Both the position numbers and the translations under genes were made by a program. From the NCBI RefSeq assembly GCF_001896205.1, contig NZ_MPNU01000001.1:487050-551049 (forward strand): a stretch of 64,000 nucleotides of DNA. The letters run 5' to 3'. The DNA comes from Edwardsiella piscicida. Its GTDB lineage: Bacteria; Pseudomonadota; Gammaproteobacteria; Enterobacterales; Enterobacteriaceae. The notes beneath the pieces are model-generated. The model was not told where the DNA came from and ran no database searches. It saw nothing but the letters and a program-made list of their open reading frames with translations. Positions 32,269 to 43,884 of this stretch are shown one piece after another (position 1 is the stretch's first letter; every line of letters starts with the position of its first letter).

Positions 32269-33756
32269 ATGAATAAAGAGATTCTGGCTGTTGTGGAGGC
32301 CGTTTCCAACGAAAAGGCGCTGCCGCGCGAGAAGATTTTTGAGGCGCTGGAAACCGCGCTGGCCACGGCCACCAAGAAAAAATATGAGCAAGAAATCGAT
32401 GTGCGTGTCGCCATCGATCGTAAATCCGGTGACTTCGATACCTTCCGCCGCTGGCTGATCGTTGACGAAGTGACCCAGCCGACCCGTGAAATCACGCTGG
32501 ATGCGGCGCGTTTTGAAGATCCGGCGCTGGATCTGGGCGACTATGTAGAAGATCAGATTGAATCAGTGACCTTCGACCGTATCACCACCCAGACCGCCAA
32601 GCAGGTTATCGTACAGAAAGTACGCGAGGCCGAGCGTGCGATGGTGGTTGATGCGTTTCGTGAGCACGAAGGCGAAATCGTCACCGGCGTAGTCAAGAAA
32701 GTTAACCGTGACAGCATCTCCCTGGATCTGGGCAACAACGCGGAAGCGGTGATTGGCCGTGAAGACATGCTGCCGCGCGAAAACTTCCGTCCGGGCGACC
32801 GCATTCGCGGCGTACTGTATGCCGTGCGTCCGGAGGCCCGTGGTGCGCAGCTGTTCGTCACCCGCTCCCGTCCGGAGATGCTGATTGAACTGTTCCGCAT
32901 CGAAGTGCCGGAGATCGGCGAAGAAGTGATCGAAATCAAGGGCGCCGCGCGCGATCCGGGCTCCCGAGCCAAGATTGCCGTGAAGACCAATGATAAGCGT
33001 ATCGATCCGGTCGGCGCCTGCGTTGGTATGCGCGGTGCGCGCGTGCAGGCCGTTTCCAGCGAGCTGGGCGGCGAGCGTATCGATATCGTGCTGTGGGATG
33101 ATAATCCGGCGCAGTTCGTCATTAACGCCATGGCGCCTGCCGACGTTGCATCCATCGTGGTGGACGAAGACAAGCACACCATGGATATCGCCGTAGAGGC
33201 CTCCAACCTGGCTCAGGCCATCGGCCGTAACGGTCAGAACGTCCGTCTGGCGTCTCAGCTGAGCGGCTGGGAGCTGAACGTGATGACGGCGGAGGATCTG
33301 CAGGCCAAGCACCAGGCGGAAGCCCATGCGGCCATCGATACCTTCACCAAGCATCTGGATATCGATGAAGAGTTCGCTACGCTGCTGGTCGAGGAAGGCT
33401 TCTCCACGCTGGAAGAGCTGGCCTACGTACCGGAGCGCGAGCTGCTGTCCATCGATGGTCTGGATGAAGAGACCGTCGAGGCGCTGCGCACCCGTGCCAA
33501 GAACGCGCTGACGACGCTGGCGCTGGCGCAGGAAGAGAGCCTGGGCGACAACAAACCGGCGGACGATCTGCTCAATCTGCCGGGGATGGAACGCAGCGTG
33601 GCCTTTAAGCTGGCCGCACGCGGTGTATGCACGCTGGAAGATCTTGCCGAGCAGGGTGTCGACGACCTGACCGATATTGAAGGCCTGAACAATGAACAGG
33701 CGGGCGAGCTGATTATGGCTGCGCGTAATATCTGTTGGTTTGGCGATAGTGAATAA
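32269..33756 (+). CDS. nusA: Transcription termination/antitermination protein NusA
   Basis: The 495-residue protein equals E. coli NusA. It has the RNA polymerase-binding N-terminal domain, an S1 domain (about 135-200), two KH domains ([12 protein letters not shown] and [14 protein letters not shown]) and two C-terminal acidic repeats that bind RNA polymerase alpha or lambda N. It modulates pausing, termination and antitermination, and regulates its own operon in E. coli. It lies 21 bases after rimP. Confidence 0.98.
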   Translation: MNKEILAVVEAVSNEKALPREKIFEALETALATATKKKYEQEIDVRVAIDRKSGDFDTFRRWLIVDEVTQPTREITLDAARFEDPALDLGDYVEDQIESVTFDRITTQTAKQVIVQKVREAERAMVVDAFREHEGEIVTGVVKKVNRDSISLDLGNNAEAVIGREDMLPRENFRPGDRIRGVLYAVRPEARGAQLFVTRSRPEMLIELFRIEVPEIGEEVIEIKGAARDPGSRAKIAVKTNDKRIDPVGACVGMRGARVQAVSSELGGERIDIVLWDDNPAQFVINAMAPADVASIVVDEDKHTMDIAVEASNLAQAIGRNGQNVRLASQLSGWELNVMTAEDLQAKHQAEAHAAIDTFTKHLDIDEEFATLLVEEGFSTLEELAYVPERELLSIDGLDEETVEALRTRAKNALTTLALAQEESLGDNKPADDLLNLPGMERSVAFKLAARGVCTLEDLAEQGVDDLTDIEGLNNEQAGELIMAARNICWFGDSE

Positions 33757-33780
33757 TGAACTGTAGCAGGAAGGAACAGC

Positions 33781-36486
33781 ATGGCAGAAGTAACGGTAAA
33801 ATCACTGGCAGCAGAGATCCAAACTTCGGTTGAGCGCCTGGTACAGCAGCTGGCTGACGCAGGCATTAATAAATCACCCGACGACTCTGTGAGCCCCCAG
33901 GAACGCGAAGCGCTGCTGGCTCATTTAAACCGTGAGCACGGCGGATCTTCCGGTAAACTGACGCTGCAGCGTAAAACCCGCAGCACGCTGAGTGTCCCGG
34001 GCACCGGCGGCAAAAGCAAGTCAGTGCAGATTGAAGTCCGTAAAAAGCGCACCTATGTGAAGAGCGACGCGGCGGCCCAGCAGGCGGAAGCCGAGGCATT
34101 GGCGAAGCGCGAAGCGGAAGAACAGGCGAAACGCGAGGCAGAAGAGCAGACACAGCGCGAGATGGCCGAACAGGCCAAGCGTGAAGCTGCAGAGCAGGCC
34201 AAGCGTCAACAAGAAGAACAAGCCAAACGTGAGGCCGCTGAAAAAGCTAAGCGTGAAGCAGCGGAAAAAGAAAAAGTGACTAACCAACATATCGACGAAA
34301 AAACTAAAGCTGCGCAGGCGGAAAAGGCCAAGCGCGAAGCTGAAGCCGCTGAACTGAAACGCAAGGCTGAAGAAGAAGCGCGCCGCAAGCTGGAAGAAGA
34401 CGCCCGTAAGGTGGCTGAAGAAGCCCGCCGTATGGCCGAAGCTAACGAAGGCAAGTGGACCGAAAACGCCAGCGAAGAAGATAACAGCGATTACCACGTG
34501 ACCACCTCTCATCACGCGCGCGAAGCGGAAGATGAGAACGATCGCCAGGTTGAAGGCGATCGTCGTGCACGCGGTCGCGGTGGCAAAGCGGCTAAGCAGA
34601 AGAAAGGCAGCAAGCTGTCTGAGTCTAAGGCCGATCGCGAAGAGGCCCGTGCGGTCAACCGCGGCGGTAAAGGCGGTAAGCGCAAGCCGAGCTCGCTGCA
34701 GCAGGGCTTTACCAAACCGGCTCAGGCGGTTAACCGCGACGTGGTGATCGGTGAAACCATCACCGTGGCCGAACTGGCCAACAAGATGGCGGTGAAGGGT
34801 TCCCAGGTTATCAAGTCGATGATGAAGATGGGCGCAATGGCGACCATCAACCAGGTTATCGATCAGGAAACCGCTCAGATGGTCGCTGAAGAGATGGGCC
34901 ACAAGGTAATCCTGCGTCGTGAGAACGAGCTGGAAGAGGCGGTGCTGAACGATCGTGATACCGGCGCAGCGGCTGAGCCGCGTGCACCGGTCGTGACCAT
35001 CATGGGCCACGTTGACCACGGTAAAACCTCTCTGCTGGACTACATCCGCTCCACCAAGGTGGCGGCAGGCGAAGCCGGCGGTATTACCCAGCACATCGGT
35101 GCGTACCACGTACAGACCGATAACGGCATGATCACCTTCCTGGATACCCCGGGGCACGCCGCGTTTACCGCAATGCGTGCGCGTGGCGCCCAGGCGACCG
35201 ACATCGTCGTGCTGGTAGTGGCTGCCGATGACGGCGTGATGCCGCAGACCATCGAAGCGATCCAGCATGCCAAGGCCGCCGGCGTTCCGCTGGTGGTGGC
35301 GGTGAACAAGATCGATAAGCCGGAAGCCGATCCGGATCGCGTGAAGAATGAGCTGTCCCAGTACGGCGTTATGCCGGAAGATTGGGGCGGTGAAGCTCAG
35401 TTCGTCCACGTATCTGCCAAGGCCGGTACCGGGATCGATGACCTGCTGGACGCCATCCTGCTGCAGGCTGAAGTACTGGAGCTGAAAGCGGTACGTAACG
35501 GCATGGCCAGCGGCGTGGTGATCGAGTCCTTCCTGGATAAGGGCCGTGGTCCGGTCGCGACGGTGCTGGTACGTGAAGGTACCCTGCACAAGGGCGATAT
35601 CGTTCTGTGTGGCTTTGAGTATGGCCGCGTGCGCGCCATGCGTGACGAACTGGGCCGTGAAATCACGGAAGCCGGTCCGTCCATTCCGGTTGAGATCCTC
35701 GGGATGTCCGGTGTGCCGGCGGCCGGTGATGAAGCGACCGTGGTGCGTGACGAGAAGAAAGCCCGTGAAGTGGCGCTGTACCGTCAGGGCAAGTTCCGCG
35801 AAGTGAAGCTGGCGCGTCAGCAGAAAGCCAAGCTGGAGAACATGTTCTCCAACATGGTGGAAGGCGAAGTGTCCGAGCTGAATATCGTGCTGAAAGCCGA
35901 CGTTCAGGGCTCTGTCGAGGCGATTGCCGACTCTCTGCGCAAGCTGTCTACCGACGAAGTGAAGGTGAAGATCGTGGGCTCTGGCGTAGGTGGTATCACC
36001 GAAACCGACGCGACCTTGGCCGCGGCGTCCAACGCCATTCTGCTGGGCTTCAACGTCCGTGCCGACGCCTCTGCCCGCCGCGTGGTGGAAGCCGAGAACC
36101 TGGATCTGCGCTACTACTCCGTGATCTATGATCTGATCGACGAAGTTAAGCAGGCGATGAGCGGTATGCTGGCGCCGGAGTACAAGCAGGAGATCATCGG
36201 CCTGGCGGAAGTTCGCGATGTGTTCAAGTCACCGAAGTTTGGCGCTATCGCCGGCTGTATGGTGACCGAGGGCGTAGTCAAACGTCACAGCCCGATCCGT
36301 GTTCTGCGCGAGAACGTGGTTATCTACGAAGGCGAGCTGGAATCCCTGCGTCGCTTCAAGGATGACGTCAACGAAGTGCGTAACGGCATGGAGTGTGGTA
36401 TCGGCGTGAAGAACTACAACGACGTCCGTCCGGGCGACGTGATCGAAGTCTTCGAGACCATCGAAGTGAAACGCTCTATCGACTAA
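33781..36486 (+). CDS. infB: Translation initiation factor IF-2
   Basis: The 901-residue protein (E. coli 890) has an N-terminal IF2N domain, a long charged helical segment (about 95-225, Glu/Ala/Lys/Arg repeats), a second IF2N-like domain, the G domain with GHVDHGKTS (from about 408), DTPGHAAF and NKID, and the C-terminal fMet-tRNA-binding domains. GTG at codon 166 in EKEKVTN matches the internal start that makes IF2-beta in E. coli (codon 158). The ATG for IF2-gamma a few codons later is absent here (HIDEKTK). Confidence 0.98.
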   Translation: MAEVTVKSLAAEIQTSVERLVQQLADAGINKSPDDSVSPQEREALLAHLNREHGGSSGKLTLQRKTRSTLSVPGTGGKSKSVQIEVRKKRTYVKSDAAAQQAEAEALAKREAEEQAKREAEEQTQREMAEQAKREAAEQAKRQQEEQAKREAAEKAKREAAEKEKVTNQHIDEKTKAAQAEKAKREAEAAELKRKAEEEARRKLEEDARKVAEEARRMAEANEGKWTENASEEDNSDYHVTTSHHAREAEDENDRQVEGDRRARGRGGKAAKQKKGSKLSESKADREEARAVNRGGKGGKRKPSSLQQGFTKPAQAVNRDVVIGETITVAELANKMAVKGSQVIKSMMKMGAMATINQVIDQETAQMVAEEMGHKVILRRENELEEAVLNDRDTGAAAEPRAPVVTIMGHVDHGKTSLLDYIRSTKVAAGEAGGITQHIGAYHVQTDNGMITFLDTPGHAAFTAMRARGAQATDIVVLVVAADDGVMPQTIEAIQHAKAAGVPLVVAVNKIDKPEADPDRVKNELSQYGVMPEDWGGEAQFVHVSAKAGTGIDDLLDAILLQAEVLELKAVRNGMASGVVIESFLDKGRGPVATVLVREGTLHKGDIVLCGFEYGRVRAMRDELGREITEAGPSIPVEILGMSGVPAAGDEATVVRDEKKAREVALYRQGKFREVKLARQQKAKLENMFSNMVEGEVSELNIVLKADVQGSVEAIADSLRKLSTDEVKVKIVGSGVGGITETDATLAAASNAILLGFNVRADASARRVVEAENLDLRYYSVIYDLIDEVKQAMSGMLAPEYKQEIIGLAEVRDVFKSPKFGAIAGCMVTEGVVKRHSPIRVLRENVVIYEGELESLRRFKDDVNEVRNGMECGIGVKNYNDVRPGDVIEVFETIEVKRSID

Positions 36487-36582
36487 GTCTGTCGCACCGC
36501 CCGCGTCGGGCGGTGATATGCGTTACAACAGCATAAGCTAATCGGGGGGCTCTGGCCCCCCTGTTTGTCTGGAGAAACTATC

Positions 36583-36981
36583 ATGGCAAGAGAATTTAGC
36601 CGTACTCAGCGCGTGGCGCAGGAAATGCAGAAAGAGATCGCCATTATCCTGCAGCGTGAGGTCAAAGATCCGCGGGTTGGCATGGCGACGGTATCCGGCG
36701 TCGAAGTCTCACGCGATCTGGCCTATGCCAAGGTGTTTGTCACCTTTTTGAACGACGGTGAGCCGGAGACGGTAAAAGCCGGTCTGAAGGCGCTGCAGGA
36801 TGCGTCCGGTTTTATCCGTATGCTGCTGGGCAAAGCGATGCGTCTGCGCGTGGTGCCGGAGCTGACGTTTGCCTATGACGCCTCGCTGGTTGAGGGGATG
36901 CGCATGTCCAATCTGGTGAGCAACGTGGTGAAAGACGATGAGGCGCGCCGCACCGCCGCCGATCGTGATGAGGAGGCGTAA
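36583..36981 (+). CDS. rbfA: Ribosome-binding factor A
   Basis: The 132-residue protein (E. coli 133) begins [20 protein letters not shown] and has the KH-like motif [17 protein letters not shown]. RbfA binds the 5' helix of 16S rRNA and supports 30S maturation and cold adaptation. ATG 36583 has TGGAGAAA upstream; an earlier in-frame ATG at 36565 is in the untranslated spacer. Its TAA overlaps the truB ATG by one base (TAATG), indicating coupling. Confidence 0.97.
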   Translation: MAREFSRTQRVAQEMQKEIAIILQREVKDPRVGMATVSGVEVSRDLAYAKVFVTFLNDGEPETVKAGLKALQDASGFIRMLLGKAMRLRVVPELTFAYDASLVEGMRMSNLVSNVVKDDEARRTAADRDEEA

Positions 36982-37943
36982 TGTCTCGACCCCGTCGCCG
37001 CGGCCGCGATATTAACGGCGTCCTGCTGCTGGATAAAGGGCAGGGGATGTCCTCTAACGATGTGCTGCAGAAGGTAAAGCGCATCTATAACGCCAACAAG
37101 GCGGGGCATACCGGTGCGCTGGATCCGCTGGCGACCGGGATGCTGCCGATTTGCCTGGGCGAAGCGACCAAGTTTTCTCAGTTTTTGCTGGATGCCGACA
37201 AGCGCTATCGTGTCATCGCCCGCTTGGGGCAGCGTACCGATACCTCTGACGCCGATGGTCAGGTGGTGTGTGAGCGACCGCTGAGCTTTAGCGAGGCCGA
37301 GCTGGCGCAGGCGCTGGAAGGGTTCCGCGGCCCTGGCCGCCAGGTGCCCTCCATGTACTCGGCGCTCAAGTACCAGGGGCGCCCGCTGTACGAATATGCC
37401 CGCCAGGGGATCGACGTGCCGCGCGAATCGCGTGAGATCACGGTGTTTGAGCTGCGCTTTATCCGCTGGGAAGGGGATGAGCTGGAGTTGGAGATCCACT
37501 GCTCCAAGGGCACCTATATTCGCACTATCATCGACGATCTGGGCGAAGTGCTCGGCTGCGGCGCGCACGTTATCTATCTGCGGCGTCTGCAGGTTTCCGG
37601 CTATCCGAGCGAGCGGATGGTTACGCTGGAGCAGCTGCAGGCGCTGTTGGCGCAGGCGCAGCAGCAAGAGCGCGATCCTCGCCTGCTGCTCGATCCGCTG
37701 CTGCTGCCGATGGATACGGCCGCCGCGCACCTGCCGGAGGTGAATCTGTCGGAGATCGTCGCTGGCTATGTACAGCTGGGGCAGCCGGTACAGACGCCGG
37801 ACCTGCCGCAAAGCGGAATGGTGCGCATCAGCGTCGGGGCTGCGCACCGCTTTATCGGCGTCGGCGAAGTGGACGATCAGGGGCGCCTGGCGCCGCGTCG
37901 TATGGTGGTGGAGTCGCGCCTCTCCGAGGACGATCCGACCTGA
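36981..37943 (+). CDS. truB: tRNA pseudouridine-55 synthase TruB
   Basis: The 320-residue protein (E. coli 314) has the catalytic motif [15 protein letters not shown] with the nucleophile Asp48 and the family motif [16 protein letters not shown]. It forms pseudouridine 55 in the T-loop of nearly all tRNAs. Its start overlaps the rbfA stop by one base. The C-terminal PUA-like domain follows residue 250. The rpsO promoter begins 42 bases after its stop. Confidence 0.97.
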   Translation: MSRPRRRGRDINGVLLLDKGQGMSSNDVLQKVKRIYNANKAGHTGALDPLATGMLPICLGEATKFSQFLLDADKRYRVIARLGQRTDTSDADGQVVCERPLSFSEAELAQALEGFRGPGRQVPSMYSALKYQGRPLYEYARQGIDVPRESREITVFELRFIRWEGDELELEIHCSKGTYIRTIIDDLGEVLGCGAHVIYLRRLQVSGYPSERMVTLEQLQALLAQAQQQERDPRLLLDPLLLPMDTAAAHLPEVNLSEIVAGYVQLGQPVQTPDLPQSGMVRISVGAAHRFIGVGEVDDQGRLAPRRMVVESRLSEDDPT

Positions 37944-37984
37944 GATTTTCGGCGTGCCAACCGCGCTCAGAATCGGCTGATTTC

Positions 37985-38013
37985 TTGCCAATGAGCGGGG
38001 TGCAGAGTAGAAT
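37985..38013 (+). promoter_or_regulatory. Promoter of rpsO-pnp
   Basis: TTGCCA (37985-37990) and TAGAAT (38008-38013) are spaced by 17 bases, 79 bases ahead of the rpsO start. E. coli has an equivalent rpsO promoter at the end of truB. Confidence 0.75.
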
Positions 38014-38067
38014 GGCGCGGCTTATACATTGGGTTGCTGAATTAGAGATCGGCGCCCGTTTTTTTAA

Positions 38068-38361
<294 letters not shown>

Positions 38362-38377
38362 TCTAACGATTTTCTGA

Positions 38378-38409
38378 AGCAAAGGGGCCAACGTTGGCCC
38401 CTTTCTTCT
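38378..38409 (+). terminator. Terminator between rpsO and pnp
   Basis: AAAGGGGCCAACG and CGTTGGCCCCTTT form a near-perfect self-complementary stem followed by CTTCT. It matches the partial t1 terminator between rpsO and pnp in E. coli; read-through supplies pnp. Confidence 0.85.
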
Positions 38410-38487
38410 AGGAAGCAATGGCAAATCAGGTTAATGTATTGTCGTTGCAGATAAAAAGGGTGTAGCCGGCGTCTTGTTACAGAGGTT

Positions 38488-38538
38488 CGCGCGGCTAATG
38501 CAAGCCGCCGTCTGGGACGGCGCTTTGCATTAGTCGCG
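38488..38538 (+). promoter_or_regulatory. RNase III-type long stem in the pnp leader
   Basis: CGCG, CTAATGCAA and GCCGTC pair with GACGGC, TTGCATTAG and CGCG to form a long, almost continuous stem 78 bases upstream of the pnp start. In E. coli a leader stem at this place is cut by RNase III and then used by PNPase to repress its own synthesis. The structure is seen; the regulation is inferred. Confidence 0.75.
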
Positions 38539-38616
38539 AGAATGTGGCAACGCCTCCGGTTATATGAAGGCACCGTTCCGCAGGGGCGGTGCGCGATTGA
38601 TACAAGGAAAATGACT

Positions 38617-40740
38617 TTGTTAACGCCAACCGTTCGCAAATTCCAATACGGCCAGCATACCGTTACGCTGGAAACCGGCATGATGGCCCGCCAGGCCACC
38701 GCAGCCGTGATGGTTACCATGGATGACACCGCGGTATTCGTTACCGTGGTGGGGGCGAAAAAAGCCCGTGAAGGTCAGGACTTCTTCCCGCTGACCGTTA
38801 ACTACCAGGAGCGCGCCTACGCGGCCGGTCGTTTCCCCGGCGGCTTCTTCCGCCGTGAAGGCCGTCCGGGTGAAGGTGAGACCCTGACCGCGCGTCTGAT
38901 CGACCGTCCGATCCGTCCGCTGTTCCCGGAAGGCTTCCTCAATGAGGTGCAGGTCGTTGCGACCGTGGTTTCCGTGAACCCGCAGGTCAGCCCGGATATC
39001 GTGGCGATGATCGGCGCATCCGCCGCGCTGAGCCTGTCTGGGATCCCGTTCAACGGCCCGATCGGCGCCGCTCGCGTAGGTTACATCAACGATCAGTACG
39101 TGCTGAACCCGACCATGGATGAGCTTAAGCAGAGCCGTCTGGACCTGGTGGTAGCCGGTACTGATAACGCCGTGCTGATGGTGGAATCTGAAGCCGATCT
39201 GCTCAGCGAAGATCAGATGCTGGGCGCGGTGGTCTTCGGCCACGATCAGCAGCAGGTTGTGATTGAAAATATTAAGGCGCTGGCGGCTGAAGTCGGTAAA
39301 CCGCGCTGGGAATGGCATGCGCCGGAAGTGAACGTTGCGCTGCAGCACCGCGTGGCCGAGATGGCCGAAGCCCGCCTGGGTGAAGCCTATCACATCACTG
39401 AAAAGCAGGCCCGCTACGCGAAAGTTGACGAGATCAAAGAATCCGTCATCGCCGATCTGCTGGCAGAAGACGATGCGCTGGATGCCGGTGAGATCAGCGA
39501 CATCCTGGGTGCGCTGGAGAAAGCCGTGGTGCGTGGCCGCGTTCTGCGCGGTGAGCCGCGTATCGATGGCCGTGAGAAGGACATGATCCGTGCGCTGGAC
39601 GTACGTACCGGCGTGCTGCCGCGTACCCACGGCTCTGCGCTGTTTACCCGCGGTGAAACGCAGGCGCTGGTGACGGCGACCCTGGGTACCGAGCGCGACG
39701 CACAGAACATCGATGAGCTGACCGGCGAGCGTACTGACCGTTTCCTGCTACACTATAACTTCCCGCCGTACTCCGTCGGTGAAACCGGGATGATGGGCTC
39801 ACCGAAGCGCCGTGAAATCGGCCATGGCCGTCTGGCTAAGCGCGGTGTGCTGGCGGTAATGCCGTCTCAGGATGCGTTCCCGTACACGGTGCGTGTGGTC
39901 TCTGAAATCACCGAATCCAACGGTTCCTCTTCTATGGCCTCTGTCTGCGGTGCCTCTCTGGCGCTGATGGACGCCGGTGTGCCGATCAAAGCCGCCGTGG
40001 CTGGTATCGCCATGGGTCTGGTGAAAGAGCAGGATAACTTTGTCGTTCTGTCTGACATCCTGGGTGACGAAGACCACCTGGGTGATATGGACTTTAAAGT
40101 GGCCGGTAGCCGCGACGGCGTGACCGCGCTGCAGATGGATATTAAGATCGAAGGCATCACCCGCGAGATCATGCAGGTTGCCCTGAACCAGGCCAAGGGT
40201 GCGCGTCTGCATATCCTGGGTGTGATGGAGCAGGCGATCAATGCACCGCGCGGCGATATCTCCGAGTTCGCACCGCGTATCCATACCATTAAGATCAATC
40301 CTGAGAAAATCAAGGACGTGATCGGTAAGGGCGGCTCTGTGATCCGTGCGCTGACGGAAGAGACCGGCACCACCATCGAAATCGAAGATGACGGTACCGT
40401 TAAGATCGCAGCGACCGACGGTGATAAGGCAAAACACGCCATTCGCCGTATCGAAGAGATCACCGCCGAGATCGAAGTTGGCCGTATCTATCAGGGTAAA
40501 GTGACCCGTATCGTTGACTTTGGCGCCTTTGTGGCCATTGGCGGCGGTAAAGAAGGTCTGGTTCATATTTCTCAGATCGCCGACAAGCGCGTAGAGAAAG
40601 TGACCGACTACCTGCAGATGGGTCAGGAAGTGGCTGTTAAGGTGCTGGAAGTCGACCGTCAGGGTCGCGTACGTCTGAGCATCAAGGAAGCCAACGCCAG
40701 CGCAGCTGCGGGTCAGGACGCACCGGCTGACGCAGAGTAA
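38617..40740 (+). CDS. pnp: Polyribonucleotide nucleotidyltransferase (PNPase)
   Basis: The 707-residue enzyme (E. coli 711) has two RNase PH domains ([31 protein letters not shown]), a KH domain ([16 protein letters not shown], about 550) and an S1 domain ([13 protein letters not shown], about 620). It degrades RNA 3' to 5' by phosphorolysis and is part of the RNA degradosome. TTG 38617 is chosen as in E. coli, with AAGGA 8 bases upstream; the in-frame ATG 38611 is too close to that site. The leader holds an RNase III-type stem. Confidence 0.97.
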   Translation: MLTPTVRKFQYGQHTVTLETGMMARQATAAVMVTMDDTAVFVTVVGAKKAREGQDFFPLTVNYQERAYAAGRFPGGFFRREGRPGEGETLTARLIDRPIRPLFPEGFLNEVQVVATVVSVNPQVSPDIVAMIGASAALSLSGIPFNGPIGAARVGYINDQYVLNPTMDELKQSRLDLVVAGTDNAVLMVESEADLLSEDQMLGAVVFGHDQQQVVIENIKALAAEVGKPRWEWHAPEVNVALQHRVAEMAEARLGEAYHITEKQARYAKVDEIKESVIADLLAEDDALDAGEISDILGALEKAVVRGRVLRGEPRIDGREKDMIRALDVRTGVLPRTHGSALFTRGETQALVTATLGTERDAQNIDELTGERTDRFLLHYNFPPYSVGETGMMGSPKRREIGHGRLAKRGVLAVMPSQDAFPYTVRVVSEITESNGSSSMASVCGASLALMDAGVPIKAAVAGIAMGLVKEQDNFVVLSDILGDEDHLGDMDFKVAGSRDGVTALQMDIKIEGITREIMQVALNQAKGARLHILGVMEQAINAPRGDISEFAPRIHTIKINPEKIKDVIGKGGSVIRALTEETGTTIEIEDDGTVKIAATDGDKAKHAIRRIEEITAEIEVGRIYQGKVTRIVDFGAFVAIGGGKEGLVHISQIADKRVEKVTDYLQMGQEVAVKVLEVDRQGRVRLSIKEANASAAAGQDAPADAE

Positions 40741-40753
40741 TCTCGTTGGTATT

Positions 40754-40784
40754 ACGGCTTCCCGTTTTCGGGAAGCCGTTTGTT
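40754..40784 (+). terminator. Terminator of pnp
   Basis: ACGGCTTCCCG and CGGGAAGCCGT form an 11-pair stem around TTTT, followed by TTGTTA. It lies 13 bases after the pnp stop. Confidence 0.85.
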
Positions 40785-40859
40785 ACGCTATCGCCGGATG
40801 TGGTGGCACGTTGATGGATGATAGGAAGTTTATCCGTGTTGGTCTTCGGGAGTTGGGAA

Positions 40860-41744
40860 ATGAAGCCTATCTTGCGCTGGTGTTATGTTGCGACAGCAAT
40901 TCTGTTGGCAGGATGCAGCAACGCTGATTGGCGCCAAAACGAAGTACTGGCCATTCCTTTGCAGCCGTCGCTGCAGCAGGAAGTAATGCTTGCGCGCATG
41001 GAGCAGATCCTTGCCAGCCGAGCATTAACGGATGATGAACGCGCACAGCTTCTCTATGAGCGCGGAGTACTGTATGATAGTCTCGGACTGAGGGCGTTAG
41101 CGCGTAATGATTTTTCGCAGGCGCTGGCCATTCGTCCTGATATGCCAGAGGTTTTTAACTATCTGGGTATTTATTTAACGCAGGCGGGCAACTTTGATGC
41201 CGCCTATGAAGCGTTTGATTCTGTACTAGAGCTTGATCCAACTTACAGCTATGCGCGTTTAAATCGCGGTATTGCCCTCTATTACGGCGGGCGGTATTCG
41301 CTAGCGCAAGATGATCTGCAGGCGTTTTATCAAGACGATCCCAACGATCCGTTCCGGTCGTTATGGCTTTACCTGGCTGAGCGTGAGCTTAACCAGGAGC
41401 AGGCGCTTACGGCGCTGAGCCAGCGCTACAATAAAGCGAACCGGAGTCAATGGGGATGGAATATTGTCGAATTCTACCTGGGCAAAATCAGCGAGAAAAC
41501 GCTGATGGAACGTTTACAGGCAGATGCAACGGATAACACTTCGCTCGCTGAGCATCTCAGTGAAACTGACTTCTATTTAGGTAAACATTACCTGAGTCTG
41601 GGGGAAAAGAGCAGTGCTTCTGCATTGTTCAAACTGACGGTGGCCAACAACGTTCATAACTTTGTTGAGAACCGTTACGCACTGTTGGAATTGGCCCGCT
41701 TGGGTCAAGAGCAAGACGACATACCAGAATCGGACCAGCAATAA
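40860..41744 (+). CDS. nlpI: Lipoprotein NlpI
   Basis: The 294-residue protein equals E. coli NlpI. The lipoprotein signal [19 protein letters not shown] has the lipobox LAGC with Cys19 as the lipidated residue. TPR repeats follow ([23 protein letters not shown], then [27 protein letters not shown]). NlpI is an outer-membrane adaptor that presents the endopeptidase MepS to the protease Prc and binds murein hydrolases. ATG 40860 is chosen for the lipobox spacing; an upstream frame extension of 14 residues would bury the signal. Confidence 0.96.
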   Translation: MKPILRWCYVATAILLAGCSNADWRQNEVLAIPLQPSLQQEVMLARMEQILASRALTDDERAQLLYERGVLYDSLGLRALARNDFSQALAIRPDMPEVFNYLGIYLTQAGNFDAAYEAFDSVLELDPTYSYARLNRGIALYYGGRYSLAQDDLQAFYQDDPNDPFRSLWLYLAERELNQEQALTALSQRYNKANRSQWGWNIVEFYLGKISEKTLMERLQADATDNTSLAEHLSETDFYLGKHYLSLGEKSSASALFKLTVANNVHNFVENRYALLELARLGQEQDDIPESDQQ

Positions 41745-41847
41745 GCTGACGGGCATTTATATCCTTAAATCATTGATTTAATCGTCCTAACGGGCGAGGT
41801 TTTTTTGTTCGTCATTTCATCTAATTTGAGCCGGTTCACACTTTTCA

Positions 41848-41925
41848 ATGAAAAATGTTGTTCGTTTTCTAGACGAGTTATGCAGACTGGCCGCCATTGC
41901 ATATGAGGCACGTTTACATGGCTGA
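41848..41925 (+). CDS. yrbN: Small protein YrbN overlapping deaD
   Basis: A 25-codon frame runs from ATG 41848 to TGA 41923-41925 and reads [18 protein letters not shown], then YEARLHG. It keeps the core [12 protein letters not shown] and the end ARLHG of the E. coli small protein YrbN, which is encoded in the same place. The last eight bases overlap the deaD start in another frame, so ribosomes finishing yrbN end next to the deaD ATG and may reload. Its function is unknown; conservation of sequence and overlap supports real translation. Confidence 0.85.
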   Translation: MKNVVRFLDELCRLAAIAYEARLHG

Positions 41926-43834
41926 GTTCGAAACTACTTTTGCTGACCTGGGGTTAGCTGCACCTATTATTGAAGCCCTGAATGATTTGGGCTATGAGAA
42001 GCCGTCACCGATTCAGGCGGCCTGTATTCCTCACCTGCTGAACGGGCGCGACGTGCTGGGCATGGCGCAGACCGGCAGCGGTAAAACGGCGGCGTTCTCT
42101 CTGCCGCTGCTGAACAATATCGATCCGTCGTTGAAAGCACCGCAGGTACTGGTGCTGGCGCCGACCCGTGAGCTGGCGGTACAGGTTGCTGAAGCTATGG
42201 CGGATTTTTCTAAGCATATGCACGGCATCAACGCGGTCGCCCTGTACGGTGGCCAGCGCTATGACGTTCAGCTGCGCGCCCTGCGTCAGGGGCCGCAGAT
42301 CGTGGTCGGTACGCCGGGCCGTCTGCTGGATCACCTGAAGCGCGGTACGCTGAGCCTGACCAGCCTGCGTGGCCTGGTGCTGGATGAAGCCGACGAAATG
42401 CTGCGTATGGGCTTTATTGAAGACGTTGAGACCATCATGGCGCAGATCCCGGCGGAGCATCAGACCGCTCTGTTTTCTGCCACCATGCCGGAGGCTATCC
42501 GTCGTATTACTCGTCGCTTTATGAATGAGCCGCAGGAAGTGCGCATTCAGTCCAGCGTGACGACCCGCCCAGACATCAGCCAGAGCTACTGGACGGTGTA
42601 TGGGATGCGTAAAAACGAAGCGCTGGTGCGTTTCCTGGAAGCGGAAGACTTTGATGCGGCGATCATCTTCGTGCGCACCAAGAATGCCACCCTGGAAGTG
42701 GCCGAAGCGCTGGAGCGTAACGGCTACAGCAGCGCGGCGCTGAACGGCGACATGAACCAGGCGCTGCGTGAGCAGACCCTGGAGCGTCTGAAAGACGGTC
42801 GTCTGGATATCCTGATCGCGACCGACGTGGCTGCCCGTGGCCTGGACGTCGATCGCATCAGCCTGGTCGTTAACTACGATATCCCGATGGATGCCGAATC
42901 CTACGTGCACCGTATCGGTCGTACCGGCCGCGCCGGCCGTGCCGGTCGTGCGCTGCTGTTCGTTGATAACCGTGAACGTCGTCTGCTGCGCAACATTGAG
43001 CGCACCATGAAGCTGACCATTCCGGAAGTCGAACTGCCGAACGCCGAGCTGCTCAGCACTCGCCGTCTGGCCAAGTTTGCCGCCCGTGTTCAGCAGCAGC
43101 TGGAGAGCAGCGATCTGGATCAGTACCGTGCGCTGCTGGCTAAGCTGCAGCCGGAAGACGAGCAGGATATGGAAACGCTGGCCGCTGCGCTGCTGAAGAT
43201 GGCGCAGGGCGAACGTCCGCTGATCCTGCCGCCGGATCCGGTTGTTGAGCGTCGTCCGCGTCGTGAATTCCGCGAGCGTGATGAGCGCGGTGGCGATCGC
43301 TTCGCCCGTCGCGAGCGCGATGAGCGCGGCGGCGATCGTCCGCGTCGCGAGCGTCGCGAAGTCGGTGATATGGAGCTGTATCGCATCGAAGTGGGTCGTG
43401 ACGATGGCGTTGAAGTTCGTCATATCGTGGGTGCTATCGCTAACGAAGGCGATATCAGCAGCCGCTATATTGGCAACATTCGCCTGTTCGGTTCGCACTC
43501 CACCATCGAGCTGCCGAAAGGCATGCCGGGCGATCTGCTGACGCACTTTACCCGTACCCGCATCCTGAACAAGCCGATGAACATGCAGCTGATCGGTGAT
43601 GCGCCGGCGCGTGAGCAGCGTCGCGAGCGCAGCGGCGAACGTGGTGGTGAGCGCGGCGGTGAGCGTCGCAGCTTCGGCGGCCGCGACGGCGGTCGTGATG
43701 GCGATCGCCGCAGCTTTGGCGGTCAGCGTCGTTTCTCTGACGATCGCCGCGGCGATCGCGGGTTCAATCGCGATAGTCGTAGCACCCGCTCAGACGACAA
43801 CGGCCACAGCCGTCGCCGTTTTAACGATGCGTAA
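41918..43834 (+). CDS. deaD: ATP-dependent DEAD-box RNA helicase DeaD (CsdA)
   Basis: The 638-residue protein (E. coli 629) has the Q-motif [30 protein letters not shown], the DEAD box in [20 protein letters not shown] and [12 protein letters not shown] dimerisation region and RNA-binding domain follow, then an Arg/Gly/Asp-rich tail with [14 protein letters not shown] and [14 protein letters not shown] repeats. It helps 50S assembly and mRNA decay in the cold. ATG 41918 follows TGAGGCACG and overlaps yrbN. Confidence 0.97.
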   Translation: MAEFETTFADLGLAAPIIEALNDLGYEKPSPIQAACIPHLLNGRDVLGMAQTGSGKTAAFSLPLLNNIDPSLKAPQVLVLAPTRELAVQVAEAMADFSKHMHGINAVALYGGQRYDVQLRALRQGPQIVVGTPGRLLDHLKRGTLSLTSLRGLVLDEADEMLRMGFIEDVETIMAQIPAEHQTALFSATMPEAIRRITRRFMNEPQEVRIQSSVTTRPDISQSYWTVYGMRKNEALVRFLEAEDFDAAIIFVRTKNATLEVAEALERNGYSSAALNGDMNQALREQTLERLKDGRLDILIATDVAARGLDVDRISLVVNYDIPMDAESYVHRIGRTGRAGRAGRALLFVDNRERRLLRNIERTMKLTIPEVELPNAELLSTRRLAKFAARVQQQLESSDLDQYRALLAKLQPEDEQDMETLAAALLKMAQGERPLILPPDPVVERRPRREFRERDERGGDRFARRERDERGGDRPRRERREVGDMELYRIEVGRDDGVEVRHIVGAIANEGDISSRYIGNIRLFGSHSTIELPKGMPGDLLTHFTRTRILNKPMNMQLIGDAPAREQRRERSGERGGERGGERRSFGGRDGGRDGDRRSFGGQRRFSDDRRGDRGFNRDSRSTRSDDNGHSRRRFNDA

Positions 43835-43857
43835 TCGGCAGCGATAAGCGCGTAACA

Positions 43858-43884
43858 GGCCAGCCCTCGGGCTGGCCTTTTTTA
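43858..43884 (+). terminator. Terminator of deaD
   Basis: GGCCAGCCC and GGGCTGGCC form a nine-pair stem around TC, followed by six T residues, 23 bases after the deaD stop. Confidence 0.9.

Noticed and set aside
34081..34450. Dense repeat-like GAAGCGGAA-type DNA in infB
   Set aside because: This is the charged helical linker of IF2, normal for the family, not a DNA repeat.
34021..35589. 522-codon open frame antisense to infB with a Phe/Leu-rich pseudo-membrane stretch
   Set aside because: The hydrophobic stretch is only the complement of the Lys/Glu/Ala repeats of IF2; there is no start context or family match.
42005..43546. 513-codon open frame antisense to deaD
   Set aside because: Shadow of deaD with no protein features.
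43245..43800. Repeated CGTGATGAGCGCGGTGGC-like units in deaD
   Set aside because: These encode the Arg/Gly/Asp-rich RNA-binding tail of DeaD; not a mobile or CRISPR repeat.
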